From the NCBI GenBank assembly GCA_040877415.1, contig JBBDNV010000005.1, forward strand, positions 1-43,864: a stretch of 43,864 nt of DNA, in the 5' to 3' direction. Under the pieces are notes generated by a model. It saw only the letters and a program-made list of their open reading frames with translations. It did not search any database and was not told the DNA's origin. A program made the position numbers and the translations under genes. The DNA comes from JBBDNV01 sp040877415. Its GTDB lineage: Bacteria > Planctomycetota > Planctomycetia > Pirellulales > PALSA-1355. Of this stretch, positions 17,279 through 25,510 are shown in pieces (position 1 is the stretch's first letter; every line of letters starts with the position of its first letter).

Positions 17279-17842
17279 TTACGTTACGTCTTCTTGCAAG
17301 ATCCCCTTGAGCTCGTCCCGTAATTGCAGCCGGGCACGGTGCAGCCGGCTGCGGATCGTGCCGATCGGCAGGTCCAAAATCTCGGCAATCTGCTCGTAGC
17401 TGCAACCGTCGATCTCACGCAGGATCAAGATCGAGCGGTGCTCCTCCGATATCCTGGCCAGAGCGGCCTGCACCTGGCAAGCCCGCTCTTTTTGCTCGAT
17501 GCGTGCTCCCGGGGCATCGCCGCGGTCGACCGGTTCGTGGCCGAGCACATCGCGGGCATGCTCGACGGAGACGGCCGTTTTCTCGCGTCGCCGGCGGCTG
17601 ACCGCCATGTTGAACGCGATGCGGTAGAGCCAGGTGTAAAAGGCGCTTGCCCGCTCGAACGTATCGAGCTTGACGTAGGCCTGAACGAACGCGTCCTGCA
17701 CGGCGTCGTAGGCCGCGTCACGCGAGCCGACGACGTGTACAAGCGTGTTGTACAACCGGTCCTGGTACCTGGTGACCAATTGTCCGAAGGCCGCGCTGTC
17801 GCCCTGCAAGGCCTCGTCGATGAGCCGGGCGTCGTCTTTCAC
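17279..17842 (-). CDS. ECF-type RNA polymerase sigma factor
   Basis: A 187-aa extracytoplasmic-function sigma factor. Sigma region 2 spans about residues 20-90 (FGQLVTRYQDRLYNTLVHVV, DAVQDAFVQAYVKLDTFERAS, FYTWLYRIAFNMAVSRRRR). Sigma region 4 spans about 120-175 (ALARISEEHRSILILREIDG, CSYEQIAEILDLPIGTIRSRL). The 30-residue linker between them is rich in Glu/Asp/Arg. It redirects RNA polymerase to its own regulon and is presumably held inactive by the membrane protein encoded next. The start is GTG at 17842. A promoter-like TTGACA-17-AACAAT lies about 100 bases upstream. Confidence 0.93.
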   Translation of the reverse strand: MKDDARLIDEALQGDSAAFGQLVTRYQDRLYNTLVHVVGSRDAAYDAVQDAFVQAYVKLDTFERASAFYTWLYRIAFNMAVSRRRREKTAVSVEHARDVLGHEPVDRGDAPGARIEQKERACQVQAALARISEEHRSILILREIDGCSYEQIAEILDLPIGTIRSRLHRARLQLRDELKGILQEDVT

Positions 17843-17941
17843 AGCCGCTCCAACCGTTGGACGCCGAACGTGCAGTCAAAGTTCCGCCGCGTCTGCCATT
17901 TGGGTCGCCGCCAGAGGGCGATTTGCGGCGTTTCTCCCTGC

Positions 17942-17970
17942 ATTGTTGGGATGCGCGAAAGGGTTGTCAA
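17942..17970 (-). promoter_or_regulatory. Probable promoter of the ECF sigma gene
   Basis: On the minus strand TTGACA (17965-17970, 6/6) and AACAAT (17942-17947, 4/6) are separated by 17 bases. The -10 lies about 100 bases before the GTG start. The -35 begins directly after the hairpin at 17974-17999. Confidence 0.45.
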
Positions 17971-17973
17971 ATC

Positions 17974-18033
17974 ATGCCGGGCGCCCAACGCCCGGGCATT
18001 TGCGCCGCCGCAAGCTGGCGTGAGGTGCCAGCT
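17974..18033. repeat. Two consecutive hairpins at the 3' end of lgt
   Basis: AGCTGGC (18013-18019) pairs perfectly with GCCAGCT (18027-18033) around seven bases, and the lgt stop codon (18032-18034) lies inside this hairpin. Fourteen bases farther along, 17974-17999 folds as a 10-bp stem with one bulge. Neither has a T-run. They may slow or end transcription, or be copies of an interspersed intergenic repeat. Confidence 0.45.
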
Positions 18034-19321
18034 ACCCCGCCATGGCCGGTCGGGGTTCCCACGCGATTTCCTTGGGCCGGCGCCAAAACAGGTAAATCCA
18101 CAGGGCCACGCCGCCGGCGAAAACCGCGATCGAGATATTCTGCGAAATGCTCATCCCGGTGCCAAACACGGGCGACTCATCGACACGAATGATCTCCAAC
18201 ACGAACCGCGATAGGGGGTAAATCGTCAGCACCAGCGCCGTCAACTCCCCGTCGCGACGCTTGAACGGTTCATAGAGCAACAGCAGCGAGCAGAGCAGCA
18301 GAGCGTCGAACAAGCTATAGAGTTGTGCCGGATGAATCGGGCGGCTGCTGGGCGGCGGGCCGGTGATCGTCCAACGTTTCGCTTTCGTGTCGCCGGCCAC
18401 GGCAATCTCCACCGTCTGCCCCTCTCCGTAGGTTCGCAGAAGCTGCGTTTGCGCTTGTTCGACCGAATGAACCGGTACGCCGCCGACGGCCACCACGCGC
18501 TGGCCCGGTGCGAGCCCTTGCCGCTCGGCCGGCGAGTCGGGCTCGACGCGCATGATCACCGCCGATTCGCCCCCCGAGCCCTGGAAGATCAAGCCGTGAA
18601 CGAACAGCGCGCCCTGTTCCACCTGGTCAACGTACGCCGGGGTCTCCTGCGGAAACCGCACGGCCCAGGGCAAGTCCGAGGGTCCGCCGTAACAACAGCC
18701 GTTTAAGAAACAGCCCAAGCGGCCCAACCCGACCCCGAGCACCACGCCCGGGGCAATCAAATCCGAAAGCGCCAACCCCGGCAGGCGGTTCTTGTAAATG
18801 AATACCACGAGCGCCGCGCCGCCGGCCAACATCGAACCGTACACGACGAGCCCGCCCTGAGTGAGATTGAGCATGGCGAACAGCGTTTCGCCGAGCGTCG
18901 GCTTTTGGAACCTGGGCCAGTACTCGATGATGTAAAACAGCCGGGCGCCGATGATACCCCAGACAAAGAGCCACGTGCCCAGCGAGAAGATGATTTCGGG
19001 ATTGAGCCCCACGCGGCGCGCCCGATAGACCGAAAGCCCGATGCCTGCCAGCACCGCCAGCAGCAGCATCGTTCCGTAGCCGCGGATCGCCAGGCCGTCC
19101 AGATACGGATCCAAGAGGTTGGGCAGCAGAAAGACGATGGCCAGACCAACCACCAGAGCGGCGCCGAGCTGCGAGCGCGTTTCCACGCCCCAGCCGTGTC
19201 GCCGCCAGGACCAGGCCACCAGGGCCGCCACGACAACGGCCCAAATGGCCAGCAGCCAGCCGAATCCGAACACGTCGATGCCGGCGATTTGCCGCGGAAT
19301 GACATACAGCGTCTGCCACAT
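18032..19321 (-). CDS. lgt: Prolipoprotein diacylglyceryl transferase with an inserted PDZ domain
   Basis: Lgt moves a diacylglyceryl group from phosphatidylglycerol to the lipobox cysteine of prolipoproteins in the inner membrane. The family pattern is present: several membrane segments, GARLFYIIEYW, LTQGGLVVYGSMLAGG (here Gln where many Lgt proteins have His before GG), the core GLGRLGCFLNGCCYGGPSD, then IHPAQLYSLFDALL and the C-terminal LVLTIYPLSRFVLEIIRVDE. Between GGPSD and IHPAQLY about 110 extra residues form a PDZ-like domain (SAVIMRVEPDSPAERQGLAPG, QRVVAVGGVPVHSVEQAQTQL). That insert explains the 429-aa length against the usual 260-290. The insertion lies in the outward-facing loop next to the active site. 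It follows panC by 64 bases on the same strand, probably in one run with folK and panC. Confidence 0.9.
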   Translation of the reverse strand: MWQTLYVIPRQIAGIDVFGFGWLLAIWAVVVAALVAWSWRRHGWGVETRSQLGAALVVGLAIVFLLPNLLDPYLDGLAIRGYGTMLLLAVLAGIGLSVYRARRVGLNPEIIFSLGTWLFVWGIIGARLFYIIEYWPRFQKPTLGETLFAMLNLTQGGLVVYGSMLAGGAALVVFIYKNRLPGLALSDLIAPGVVLGVGLGRLGCFLNGCCYGGPSDLPWAVRFPQETPAYVDQVEQGALFVHGLIFQGSGGESAVIMRVEPDSPAERQGLAPGQRVVAVGGVPVHSVEQAQTQLLRTYGEGQTVEIAVAGDTKAKRWTITGPPPSSRPIHPAQLYSLFDALLLCSLLLLYEPFKRRDGELTALVLTIYPLSRFVLEIIRVDESPVFGTGMSISQNISIAVFAGGVALWIYLFWRRPKEIAWEPRPAMAG

Positions 19322-19385
19322 GCTTCTTAACCCTCGTCCTTAGGTTTCACAGCGTCCTTGATTTTTATTCCGTCGGCCCGCCGGA

Positions 19386-20252
19386 TCAGCCGAGCAGCTC
19401 ATTGTCGATCAATCGAGCCCGGCCGATTCGGGCGGCGACCAGCGCCACGGCCGGCCCGTCGACGCGCTCGATCGGTGCCAGCGTGTCGGGATTACAGATT
19501 GCCACGTAGTCGATCGTCAGCTCGGCCGCGCGCACCAGCGCGCTCATTTCCGCCACGATCACCCGGGCGTCGCGCGTGCCCGCGGCGACTAGTTGGCCCG
19601 CTCGTTTCAAGCTCTGCGAAAGCGCCAGCGCCCGACGGCGCTCCTGGTCGGACAGGTACGCGTTGCGCGAGCTCATCGCCAACCCGTCGGGTTCGCGCAC
19701 CGTCGGACAGACCACGATTTCGATCGGCAGATCCAAATCGGCGACCATGCGGCGCACAACCAGCGACTGCTGGTAGTCCTTGCGGCCGAAATACGCGCGG
19801 TGGGGCTCGACGAGATGGAACAGTTTGAGCACGATGGTGGCCACTCCGCGGAAGTGGCCCGGACGAAATTCCCCTTCCAACGACAAGGCGGGGCCGCCGA
19901 CTTCAACGTACGTGGCATGGCCGGCGCGATACACGGCCTCGGTCTCGGGAACAAACACAAAGTCGGCACCCCGGCCGGCCAGTAACTTGAGATCGGCATC
20001 AAGGGGCCGCGGATAGCTGGCAATATCTTCGCCGCGGCCGAATTGCGCGGGATTGACGAAGATCGTCACCACGGTCAGCCCACAATCGCGTCGGCAGGCG
20101 TCCACAAGGCTCAAATGTCCCTCGTGCAAGGCGCCCATCGTAGGCACAAGACCGACGGTGAGGCCGGCCTGCCGCGCCGCCGCCAAATCGCGGCGCAGCT
20201 CATCGCCCGTGCGCGTCAATCGTAGCGCGGCGCCTGGTTGCGTGGTGGGCAT
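19386..20252 (-). CDS. panC: Pantoate--beta-alanine ligase
   Basis: PanC joins pantoate and beta-alanine with ATP to make pantothenate, the vitamin B5 precursor of coenzyme A. At 288 aa it has the normal length. Seen motifs are VGLVPTMGALHEGHLSLV (ATP-binding HxGH), VTIFVNPAQFG, EDIASYPRPLDADL, YFGRKDYQQSLVVRRMV, VVCPTVREPDGLAMSSRN (KMSKS-like MSSRN) and YLSDQERRRAL. The ATG at 20252 is clean. It begins 28 bases after the end of the folK gene on the same strand, and a folK-panC pairing makes sense as cofactor genes written together. Confidence 0.97.
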   Translation of the reverse strand: MPTTQPGAALRLTRTGDELRRDLAAARQAGLTVGLVPTMGALHEGHLSLVDACRRDCGLTVVTIFVNPAQFGRGEDIASYPRPLDADLKLLAGRGADFVFVPETEAVYRAGHATYVEVGGPALSLEGEFRPGHFRGVATIVLKLFHLVEPHRAYFGRKDYQQSLVVRRMVADLDLPIEIVVCPTVREPDGLAMSSRNAYLSDQERRRALALSQSLKRAGQLVAAGTRDARVIVAEMSALVRAAELTIDYVAICNPDTLAPIERVDGPAVALVAARIGRARLIDNELLG

Positions 20253-20280
20253 TTGTTGGACGCGCGAGTCCTGTTGCCTG

Positions 20281-21360
20281 CTACCCCATCGCGGCGATGG
20301 CCGCGGTGATTTCGTCGAATTGAGCTTGCGGATCGTTCCGACCCGCGTACAACACGGGACCCTGGTTGTCCCGGTTCGCCAGTGCCAGCAACTCTCGGCG
20401 CAGTGGATCGGCCGGCGGGGCGTCGGGCGGAAGTCGCGTTTCGCTTCTCGGCGCTGCCTGCTCTGTTCGTTCTTTCCGTTCTGTCCTCTCTGTCCGCTCT
20501 GTCCGTACTAAGAGCCCTTGTTCCCAGGCGTCGAGGACGACCAGCAACTTCGGCGCGACGAGAGTCTCGCGCGCGCCAGCCCAAGCCTCGCGAAACCGCT
20601 GGTACTGGGGATCGTTCAAGCCAATTCGCGCGTAGGCCAGGCACTCGTCGAAGTAAAAGTCGCTCGTGGCCACGGCCCGCGCGGAGTGCCAATCGCGGCT
20701 TCTGAGCAACCTGGCGGCACGGTCGAGGAATTGTATCTGGCGCCGCTCGGCGTGGCCAGACGGATCGATGGTCCCGTCCGCGGACGTAACACACTCAGGA
20801 TCGGCCAGGTACGATCCGCCCACGGCGCGTGCAACCCGCCGGGCCAAGGACGACCGGCCGCTGTCGGGCGTTCCCAGCAAAGCCACATAGGGTGCGGACG
20901 TGTCCAAGTGATCGAGCAATCGGCCGATTGTCCAGCCGACGAGCGGGTGAACCATCTCGCGCGCGACTTCGGCGGCCGGGGCCAACACGAACCGGCGAAA
21001 TGCCATCCGCGGGTGAGGGACAGCCAATGTCGGCGTGCCGATGACCTCTTCGCCAAAGAGCGCCAGATCGAGGTCGATTGCCCGAGCGGCCCAGCGTGGG
21101 CCGGGCGTGCGTCCCAGCTCGATTTCGACGCGACCGAGCAAGCCATGCAATTGCTCAGGCGAAAGCGTCGTGTCCAGCGCGACGGCCGCGTTGAGAAATG
21201 CCCCCTGGCCGGCTGGGCCGCCGACCGGCGCCGTTTCGTGAAGGCCGCTAACGGCGACGCGAGAAATCGATGGATCGGCGGCCACGAGCTCGACGGCGCG
21301 GCGAAGCGTGTGCTGGCGGTCACCCAGATTGGATCCCAGGGCAATTAGCGAGCGCGGCAT
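20281..21360 (-). CDS. folK: FolK (HPPK) fused to a deoxynucleoside-kinase-like domain
   Basis: Residues 1-155 are 2-amino-4-hydroxy-6-hydroxymethyldihydropteridine pyrophosphokinase of folate synthesis: LIALGSNLGDR, HETAPVGGPAGQGAFLNAAV, GRTPGPRWAARAIDLDLALFG and VPHPRMAFRRFVLAPAAEVA. Residues about 157-359 resemble a P-loop deoxynucleoside kinase, with a Walker-like GTPDSGRSS (163-171) in which the usual Lys is Arg169, a VATSDFYFDECLAYA stretch as in dGK/dCK proteins, and LLVVLDAWEQ. Because the P-loop Lys is replaced, the second domain may bind but not phosphorylate nucleosides. A run of five Arg-Thr/Lys-Glu units (residues 286-300) interrupts it. FolK alone is about 160 aa. The gene starts at a clean ATG and is followed by panC. 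Confidence 0.88.
   Translation of the reverse strand: MPRSLIALGSNLGDRQHTLRRAVELVAADPSISRVAVSGLHETAPVGGPAGQGAFLNAAVALDTTLSPEQLHGLLGRVEIELGRTPGPRWAARAIDLDLALFGEEVIGTPTLAVPHPRMAFRRFVLAPAAEVAREMVHPLVGWTIGRLLDHLDTSAPYVALLGTPDSGRSSLARRVARAVGGSYLADPECVTSADGTIDPSGHAERRQIQFLDRAARLLRSRDWHSARAVATSDFYFDECLAYARIGLNDPQYQRFREAWAGARETLVAPKLLVVLDAWEQGLLVRTERTERTERKERTEQAAPRSETRLPPDAPPADPLRRELLALANRDNQGPVLYAGRNDPQAQFDEITAAIAAMG
20461..20505 (-). repeat. In-frame 9-bp tandem repeat inside the FolK fusion gene
   Basis: Five consecutive 9-bp units (CGGACAGAG twice, then AGGACAGAA, CGGAAAGAA and CGAACAGAG) encode five Arg-Thr/Lys-Glu triplets. The purine bias and length suggest a variable microsatellite that keeps the frame when units are gained or lost. 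Confidence 0.8.
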
Positions 21361-22163
21361 GGCAGGTCACGTTCCACGAGACGCGGCGGCACACGCTCAA
21401 TTGTACGCAGGTGCGCCGCGTGCCGCTCGGCGGTCAAACCGCACTCCGGGTGATTGCCCGGTGGCGCGCGGGTTTTCGGGCCAAATTGGGCGTGGCACGC
21501 GTCGTGGAAGCGAGCAGCGGACGTCGACGGCGATGTGCAAAACCCAGGGGGGGACTCCGTTCCACGGCGGGCCGTCGACTATCGTTCCTTGCAGTCGCCG
21601 CCCCCCAAGCTGCTTTGCCAACGAACGAACGAGTGAGGACCCAATGGTCCACACAGCACGAAGAAGGGCGATTTTGTCGGTTGGTTGTGCGTCGACATGT
21701 CGTGCGCGCAGCGCCACATGTCGTTCCCTCGAGCGACGCGGCGCGCCCATTTCTATTAACGCCGACCTACCGGACCGGTGTGCCCCGGGTCGGCCAAAGC
21801 ACCGTGATTACGATGCACAAATCGATTCACAACGATCGCCGCCTTCAAACAGAGTCACATTGTGCGGCCCCTTCGCGAAAAGTCAAGCAACGGGTCTGAC
21901 TTTTTTTGTCCGTAACGAATTCCATTCGAAAATTCCGCACCCGCGGCTCAAAAACTTCCCGGGTGAGTCGCATTTTTGGCGGCACGCGTTGGGGAATTGT
22001 TTCAACTAATCCCCGCGGGGCGCCCGCGGATTTCGGCGCCGGTTTACCCGCCAAACGTCGTGTTTTCTCGGGCGAAATCGCCGTTGTCAGCGTCAATCCG
22101 CGACGTCGGGCTCTGCCTTTGCGCGCGGGCAATACTTGAATCGGCGCGGAGACGTGGCATACG
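21361..22163. other. 800-base intergenic region without recognisable genes
   Basis: This divergent gap between the FolK fusion gene and the glycosyltransferase has only open frames of random-looking composition. Visible structure is limited to a CCGCGGG-GCG-CCCGCGG hairpin (22013-22029) and a seven-T run near 21901. No tRNA cloverleaf or known RNA is seen. It probably holds the promoters of both flanking genes, but I cannot pick them out. Confidence 0.5.
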
Positions 22164-23069
22164 ATGAAAGCGTGGAAAACCAGCGACTTTTCCCCAACGC
22201 GATTCCCAGTGAACCTTGACGATTCCACGGGCGACGAACGATCCTATGCGCGCAACGTGCTGCTGCAATGGCAGCAGGAAGCCGGCGCGTCGTCCCCGGG
22301 TGAGTTGCCCGACGCGATCGACTTTCTCGAGCGGCTGCTCGGCCCGAGCGTGTGCCGCCGGTTGGGAATTTACCGCTTGCCGGAGAATTTCCTGCTGTCG
22401 GTCGTCATTCCGGTGTTCAACGAAGGGCCCACGATCGAGGAAATCATTCGCCGCGTGCGCACTTGCGGCATCCGCTGCGAATTGATCGTCGTCGACGACG
22501 GCAGCACGGACGGCACGCGCGAGCTGTTGGAAAAGTACCGCGGCGACGGCGACGTGACGCTCATGTTCCACGCACGGAACCAGGGAAAAGGCGCGGCGCT
22601 AAGAACCGGCTTCATGCGGGCCGGGGGCGACGTGGTCGTCGTCCAGGACGCCGATCTCGAATACGATCCGGCCGATTATTCGAGACTGCTGCAGCCGATC
22701 ATCGAAAACCAGGCCGACGTCGTGTACGGCAGCCGCTTCGCGGGCGGGAGCCACCGCGTCCTGTATTTCTGGCATTCCGCCGGCAACCGGTTCCTCACGC
22801 TGCTGTCGAACGTGTTTACGAATCTGAACCTGACCGACATCGAAACCTGCTACAAGATGTTCCGCCGCGAGTTGATTCAACAGATCGCGCCCACGCTGCG
22901 CGAAAATCGCTTCGGCATCGAGCCGGAGCTGACGGCCAAAGTCGCCCGCATCCCCGGCGTGCGCATCTACGAGCGCCCGATCAATTACTCGGGCCGAACC
23001 TATGCCCAAGGGAAAAAGATCGGATGGCGCGACGGGCTGCGCGCCCTGTGGTGCATCCTGCGGTACTAA
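22164..23069 (+). CDS. Family 2 glycosyltransferase (dolichol-phosphate-mannose-synthase-like)
   Basis: This 301-aa GT-A fold enzyme transfers a sugar from a nucleotide donor, probably to a lipid or polyprenyl carrier. Residues about 1-75 are a non-catalytic extension (FLERLLGPSVCRRLGIYRLP). The GT2 core then shows SVVIPVFNEGPTIEEII, ELIVVDDGSTDGT (donor Asp pair), NQGKGAALRTGF, VVVQDADLEYDP (metal-binding D-x-D) and VYGSRFAGG. A DIETCYKMFRRELI segment and RIYERPINYSGRTYAQGKKIGWRDG close the protein, as in DPM1-like enzymes. No C-terminal membrane segment is present. It stands apart from other glycan genes. The ATG at 22164 lacks a strong ribosome binding site. Confidence 0.9.
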   Translation: MKAWKTSDFSPTRFPVNLDDSTGDERSYARNVLLQWQQEAGASSPGELPDAIDFLERLLGPSVCRRLGIYRLPENFLLSVVIPVFNEGPTIEEIIRRVRTCGIRCELIVVDDGSTDGTRELLEKYRGDGDVTLMFHARNQGKGAALRTGFMRAGGDVVVVQDADLEYDPADYSRLLQPIIENQADVVYGSRFAGGSHRVLYFWHSAGNRFLTLLSNVFTNLNLTDIETCYKMFRRELIQQIAPTLRENRFGIEPELTAKVARIPGVRIYERPINYSGRTYAQGKKIGWRDGLRALWCILRY

Positions 23070-23261
23070 GCGATATCAAGCGCCGGCGAAACCCGCCGAC
23101 CCCCCCACCGTCCGAGTTTCCCTCCGCTTGCGGTTTAGCAATGTTACCCATCGCGTCGAGCCGGCGCTCCAGCCGCGGGCCGATGCCGATATAATTCATT
23201 GCCGGAGACGGCGCGAGGGCTCCGTCCTTTTCCGTTAGCTCCTAGCGCGAGGTTCACGAGC

Positions 23262-24371
23262 GTGATCGTTGGAGTTCCCAAGGAAATCAAGCGCGACGAG
23301 TATCGCGTCGCCATGCTCCCCGTCGGCGTTGAGGAGATGGCACGCGCCGGCCATCGCGTGCTGGTCGAGCAGGGGGCCGGCCTGGGTTCCGGGCTTCCCG
23401 ACGAGGCGTACCGCAAGAGCGGCGCCGAGCTGGTTTCCTCTGCCGCCGCGATTTTCGCCGAAAGCGACCTGGTGCTGAAAGTCAAAGAACCGCTGGAAGC
23501 CGAATGGCCCCTGTTGCGCCGCGGGCAAATCGTCTTCACCTATTTTCATTTCGCGGCCGATCGCCGGCTGACCGAGGCCGTGTTGCACTCCGGCGCCACG
23601 GCCGCCGCGTATGAAACGCTGCGCGACGATGCCGGCCGGCTGCCGCTGTTGACGCCGATGAGCGAAGTGGCCGGGCGAATGAGCATCCAGGAGGGGGCCA
23701 AGTACCTGGAACGCCCGCAAATGGGACGCGGCATTCTGCTGGGCGGCGTGCCCGGCGTGGCGCCGGCCCACATCACGATTCTCGGCGGAGGCATCGTCGG
23801 CGCGAACGCCGCCAAGGTGGCCGCGGGCTTCGGGGCCGACATCTGTGTGCTCGACATCAACATGGATCGCCTGCGATACCTGGACGACATCATGCCGGCC
23901 AACGTCGACGCGCTGTTCAGCGATCGGCACACGATTCGCGAGCAACTCGAACGGGCCGACCTGGTCATCGGGTCGGTGCTCATTCCGGGGGCCAAGGCGC
24001 CGCGATTGATCGAGCGGGAGGATTTGGCGCTGATGAAACCCGGCAGCGTGATTATCGACGTGGCCATCGACCAGGGAGGCTGCGTCGCCACGAGCCGCCC
24101 CACGACGCACAGCGAGCCGACCTTCATCGTCGACGACGTGGTGCACTACTGCGTCACCAACATGCCCGGCGCCGTGGGTCGCACGAGCACCTATGCCTTG
24201 TGCAACGTGACGCTCCCCTGGGCGCTTGCGATCGCCAATCGGGGCATCGAGCGGGCCGCCGCCGAATTGAAACCCGTGGCCCGCAGCATCAACATCCTGG
24301 CCGGCGAAGTCACGAACGAAGCGGTCGCCAAAACGTTCGCCCTGCCGTCGAGCAAGCGATTTACAACCTAG
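23262..24371 (+). CDS. ald: Alanine dehydrogenase
   Basis: This NAD-dependent enzyme interconverts L-alanine with pyruvate and ammonia. The 369-aa length from the GTG at 23262 matches the family, and the start IVGVPKEIKRDEYRVAMLPVG aligns with typical Ald N termini; an upstream in-frame start at 23199 would add an unconserved stretch. Other marks are VEQGAGLGSGLPDEAY, LVLKVKEPL, YFHFAADRRLTEAVL, the NAD site ILGGGIVGANAAKVAAGFGA, SVLIPGAKAPRLI and the C-terminal DDVVHYCVTNMPGAVGRTS. It would act in the cytosol in nitrogen assimilation or alanine use. It appears to be a single gene. Confidence 0.96.
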   Translation: MIVGVPKEIKRDEYRVAMLPVGVEEMARAGHRVLVEQGAGLGSGLPDEAYRKSGAELVSSAAAIFAESDLVLKVKEPLEAEWPLLRRGQIVFTYFHFAADRRLTEAVLHSGATAAAYETLRDDAGRLPLLTPMSEVAGRMSIQEGAKYLERPQMGRGILLGGVPGVAPAHITILGGGIVGANAAKVAAGFGADICVLDINMDRLRYLDDIMPANVDALFSDRHTIREQLERADLVIGSVLIPGAKAPRLIEREDLALMKPGSVIIDVAIDQGGCVATSRPTTHSEPTFIVDDVVHYCVTNMPGAVGRTSTYALCNVTLPWALAIANRGIERAAAELKPVARSINILAGEVTNEAVAKTFALPSSKRFTT

Positions 24372-24412
24372 ACGACTGACGTGGCATGGAATAACGCTAC
24401 CAGGAAAGTCAG

Positions 24413-25324
24413 CTACTTTGCGGCGTCTTCGTCGTCCTGGCCCCAAAATTCCGACTCTTCGACCATGTCGTATTTCTTTGCCACCTCGGGATCGGTCGTC
24501 ACGAGATGCGCATAGTCGTCATCCACGCCAGCAGGCTCAAGAACAACACCATCGCGCTTCATTGCTTCCAGGGTTTCCACCGCGTGACGCGACGACGCGA
24601 TCATTTCGTCGATCGTCGTAGCGCCGGCGGTAAGCCATTTGTCTCGCCAAAGAGTGATATATCGCCGGCGAGATTGCTTCCATAATTCCTTGTACTTGTC
24701 ACGAACATAGGGATTCAATCGTTCCGCGAAGTCAATAGGAAGATTGAGCAGTTTGATCAACTCCACGACATCGGACAAATCCTTTAGCCGGCCTGCGCCC
24801 GTCATGCCTGAGGCAAGTTTAAGCTCGACCAAACTCGCCAGATTGACATAACTAAGCGACTCGACTCGTTGGGCGACTGTTGAAGGCTCCGGAAACGCCA
24901 CCGGCTTCTCCTTGCCGTCTCCCGGATAGTCACCGGAGGTAACAAACTCTATCTTGACTCCATTTTCGGTATCGCGCAAATGCTTGCTGTGTTTATGAAG
25001 GGATGAGTATCCTAGGCCTTCGAGCTTCTCATGGATCAGCTTCAAGTCAGATTTCTTGACAAGGATATCCACACCTTCTGTGAAGCGCCGGAATCCGTGG
25101 TGGAAGAGAGCCATTCCTCCGACGATCGCATAGGGAATTCGCAGCTCGTCGAGGCGGCGGGCGATCTTCTGAAGCGCGGCAAACACCGCGCTCTTTTCGT
25201 CGAAATGGCGGCTTCCTTCGCTCAAGGCCCACCTGGAATCATCATGAAGTTGCTGTTCGTAGGCCCCCACGGCAAGCTTCGGGCGGTTCGTCGTGTTCTC
25301 GGGATTGCCGGTTGAAGCAGTCAT
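24413..25324 (-). CDS. AbiEii/DUF6036-like nucleotidyltransferase, no antitoxin partner
   Basis: The 303-aa protein has a nucleotidyltransferase fold: IPYAIVGGMALFHHGFRRFTEGVDILV (about residues 65-92), then a helix and IEFVTSGDYPGD. AbiEii-type proteins of type IV toxin-antitoxin systems share GGxA(L)...R.T.D.D. Here the first acidic residue of the D-x-D pair is Gly (EGVD), so catalysis by the usual metal mechanism is doubtful. A helical C-terminal half (LASLVELKLASGM, LKDLSDVVELIKLLNLP) matches these proteins. Base composition is lower in GC than the flanking ald and mtnA genes, pointing to acquisition. No AbiEi-like antitoxin lies on either side. It may instead be a house-keeping relative. 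Confidence 0.75.
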   Translation of the reverse strand: MTASTGNPENTTNRPKLAVGAYEQQLHDDSRWALSEGSRHFDEKSAVFAALQKIARRLDELRIPYAIVGGMALFHHGFRRFTEGVDILVKKSDLKLIHEKLEGLGYSSLHKHSKHLRDTENGVKIEFVTSGDYPGDGKEKPVAFPEPSTVAQRVESLSYVNLASLVELKLASGMTGAGRLKDLSDVVELIKLLNLPIDFAERLNPYVRDKYKELWKQSRRRYITLWRDKWLTAGATTIDEMIASSRHAVETLEAMKRDGVVLEPAGVDDDYAHLVTTDPEVAKKYDMVEESEFWGQDDEDAAK

Positions 25325-25510
25325 CGATAAGTAGTGGGAACGTGCCCCCGATCAGGAATCGGCTTGTCTCGAATAACTTGCCCTCTATATCTACCTCCTG
25401 AATCAGCCTGCAAATACACGTCGGACGTCCGTATCGGACTTTTGCGACTCGTATCGTAGCATAGAGTCTGTGTAACCGTCATCTCTGAATAAGGCACGCG
25501 GATACCAAGA

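Noticed and set aside
21308..22009. Open frame of 233 codons in the gap before the glycosyltransferase
   Set aside because: It overlaps the folK start on the other strand and shows no protein-like pattern; it is a by-product of high GC.
24413..25510. Complete AbiE toxin-antitoxin system
   Set aside because: No AbiEi-like antitoxin gene is present on either side of the nucleotidyltransferase gene.
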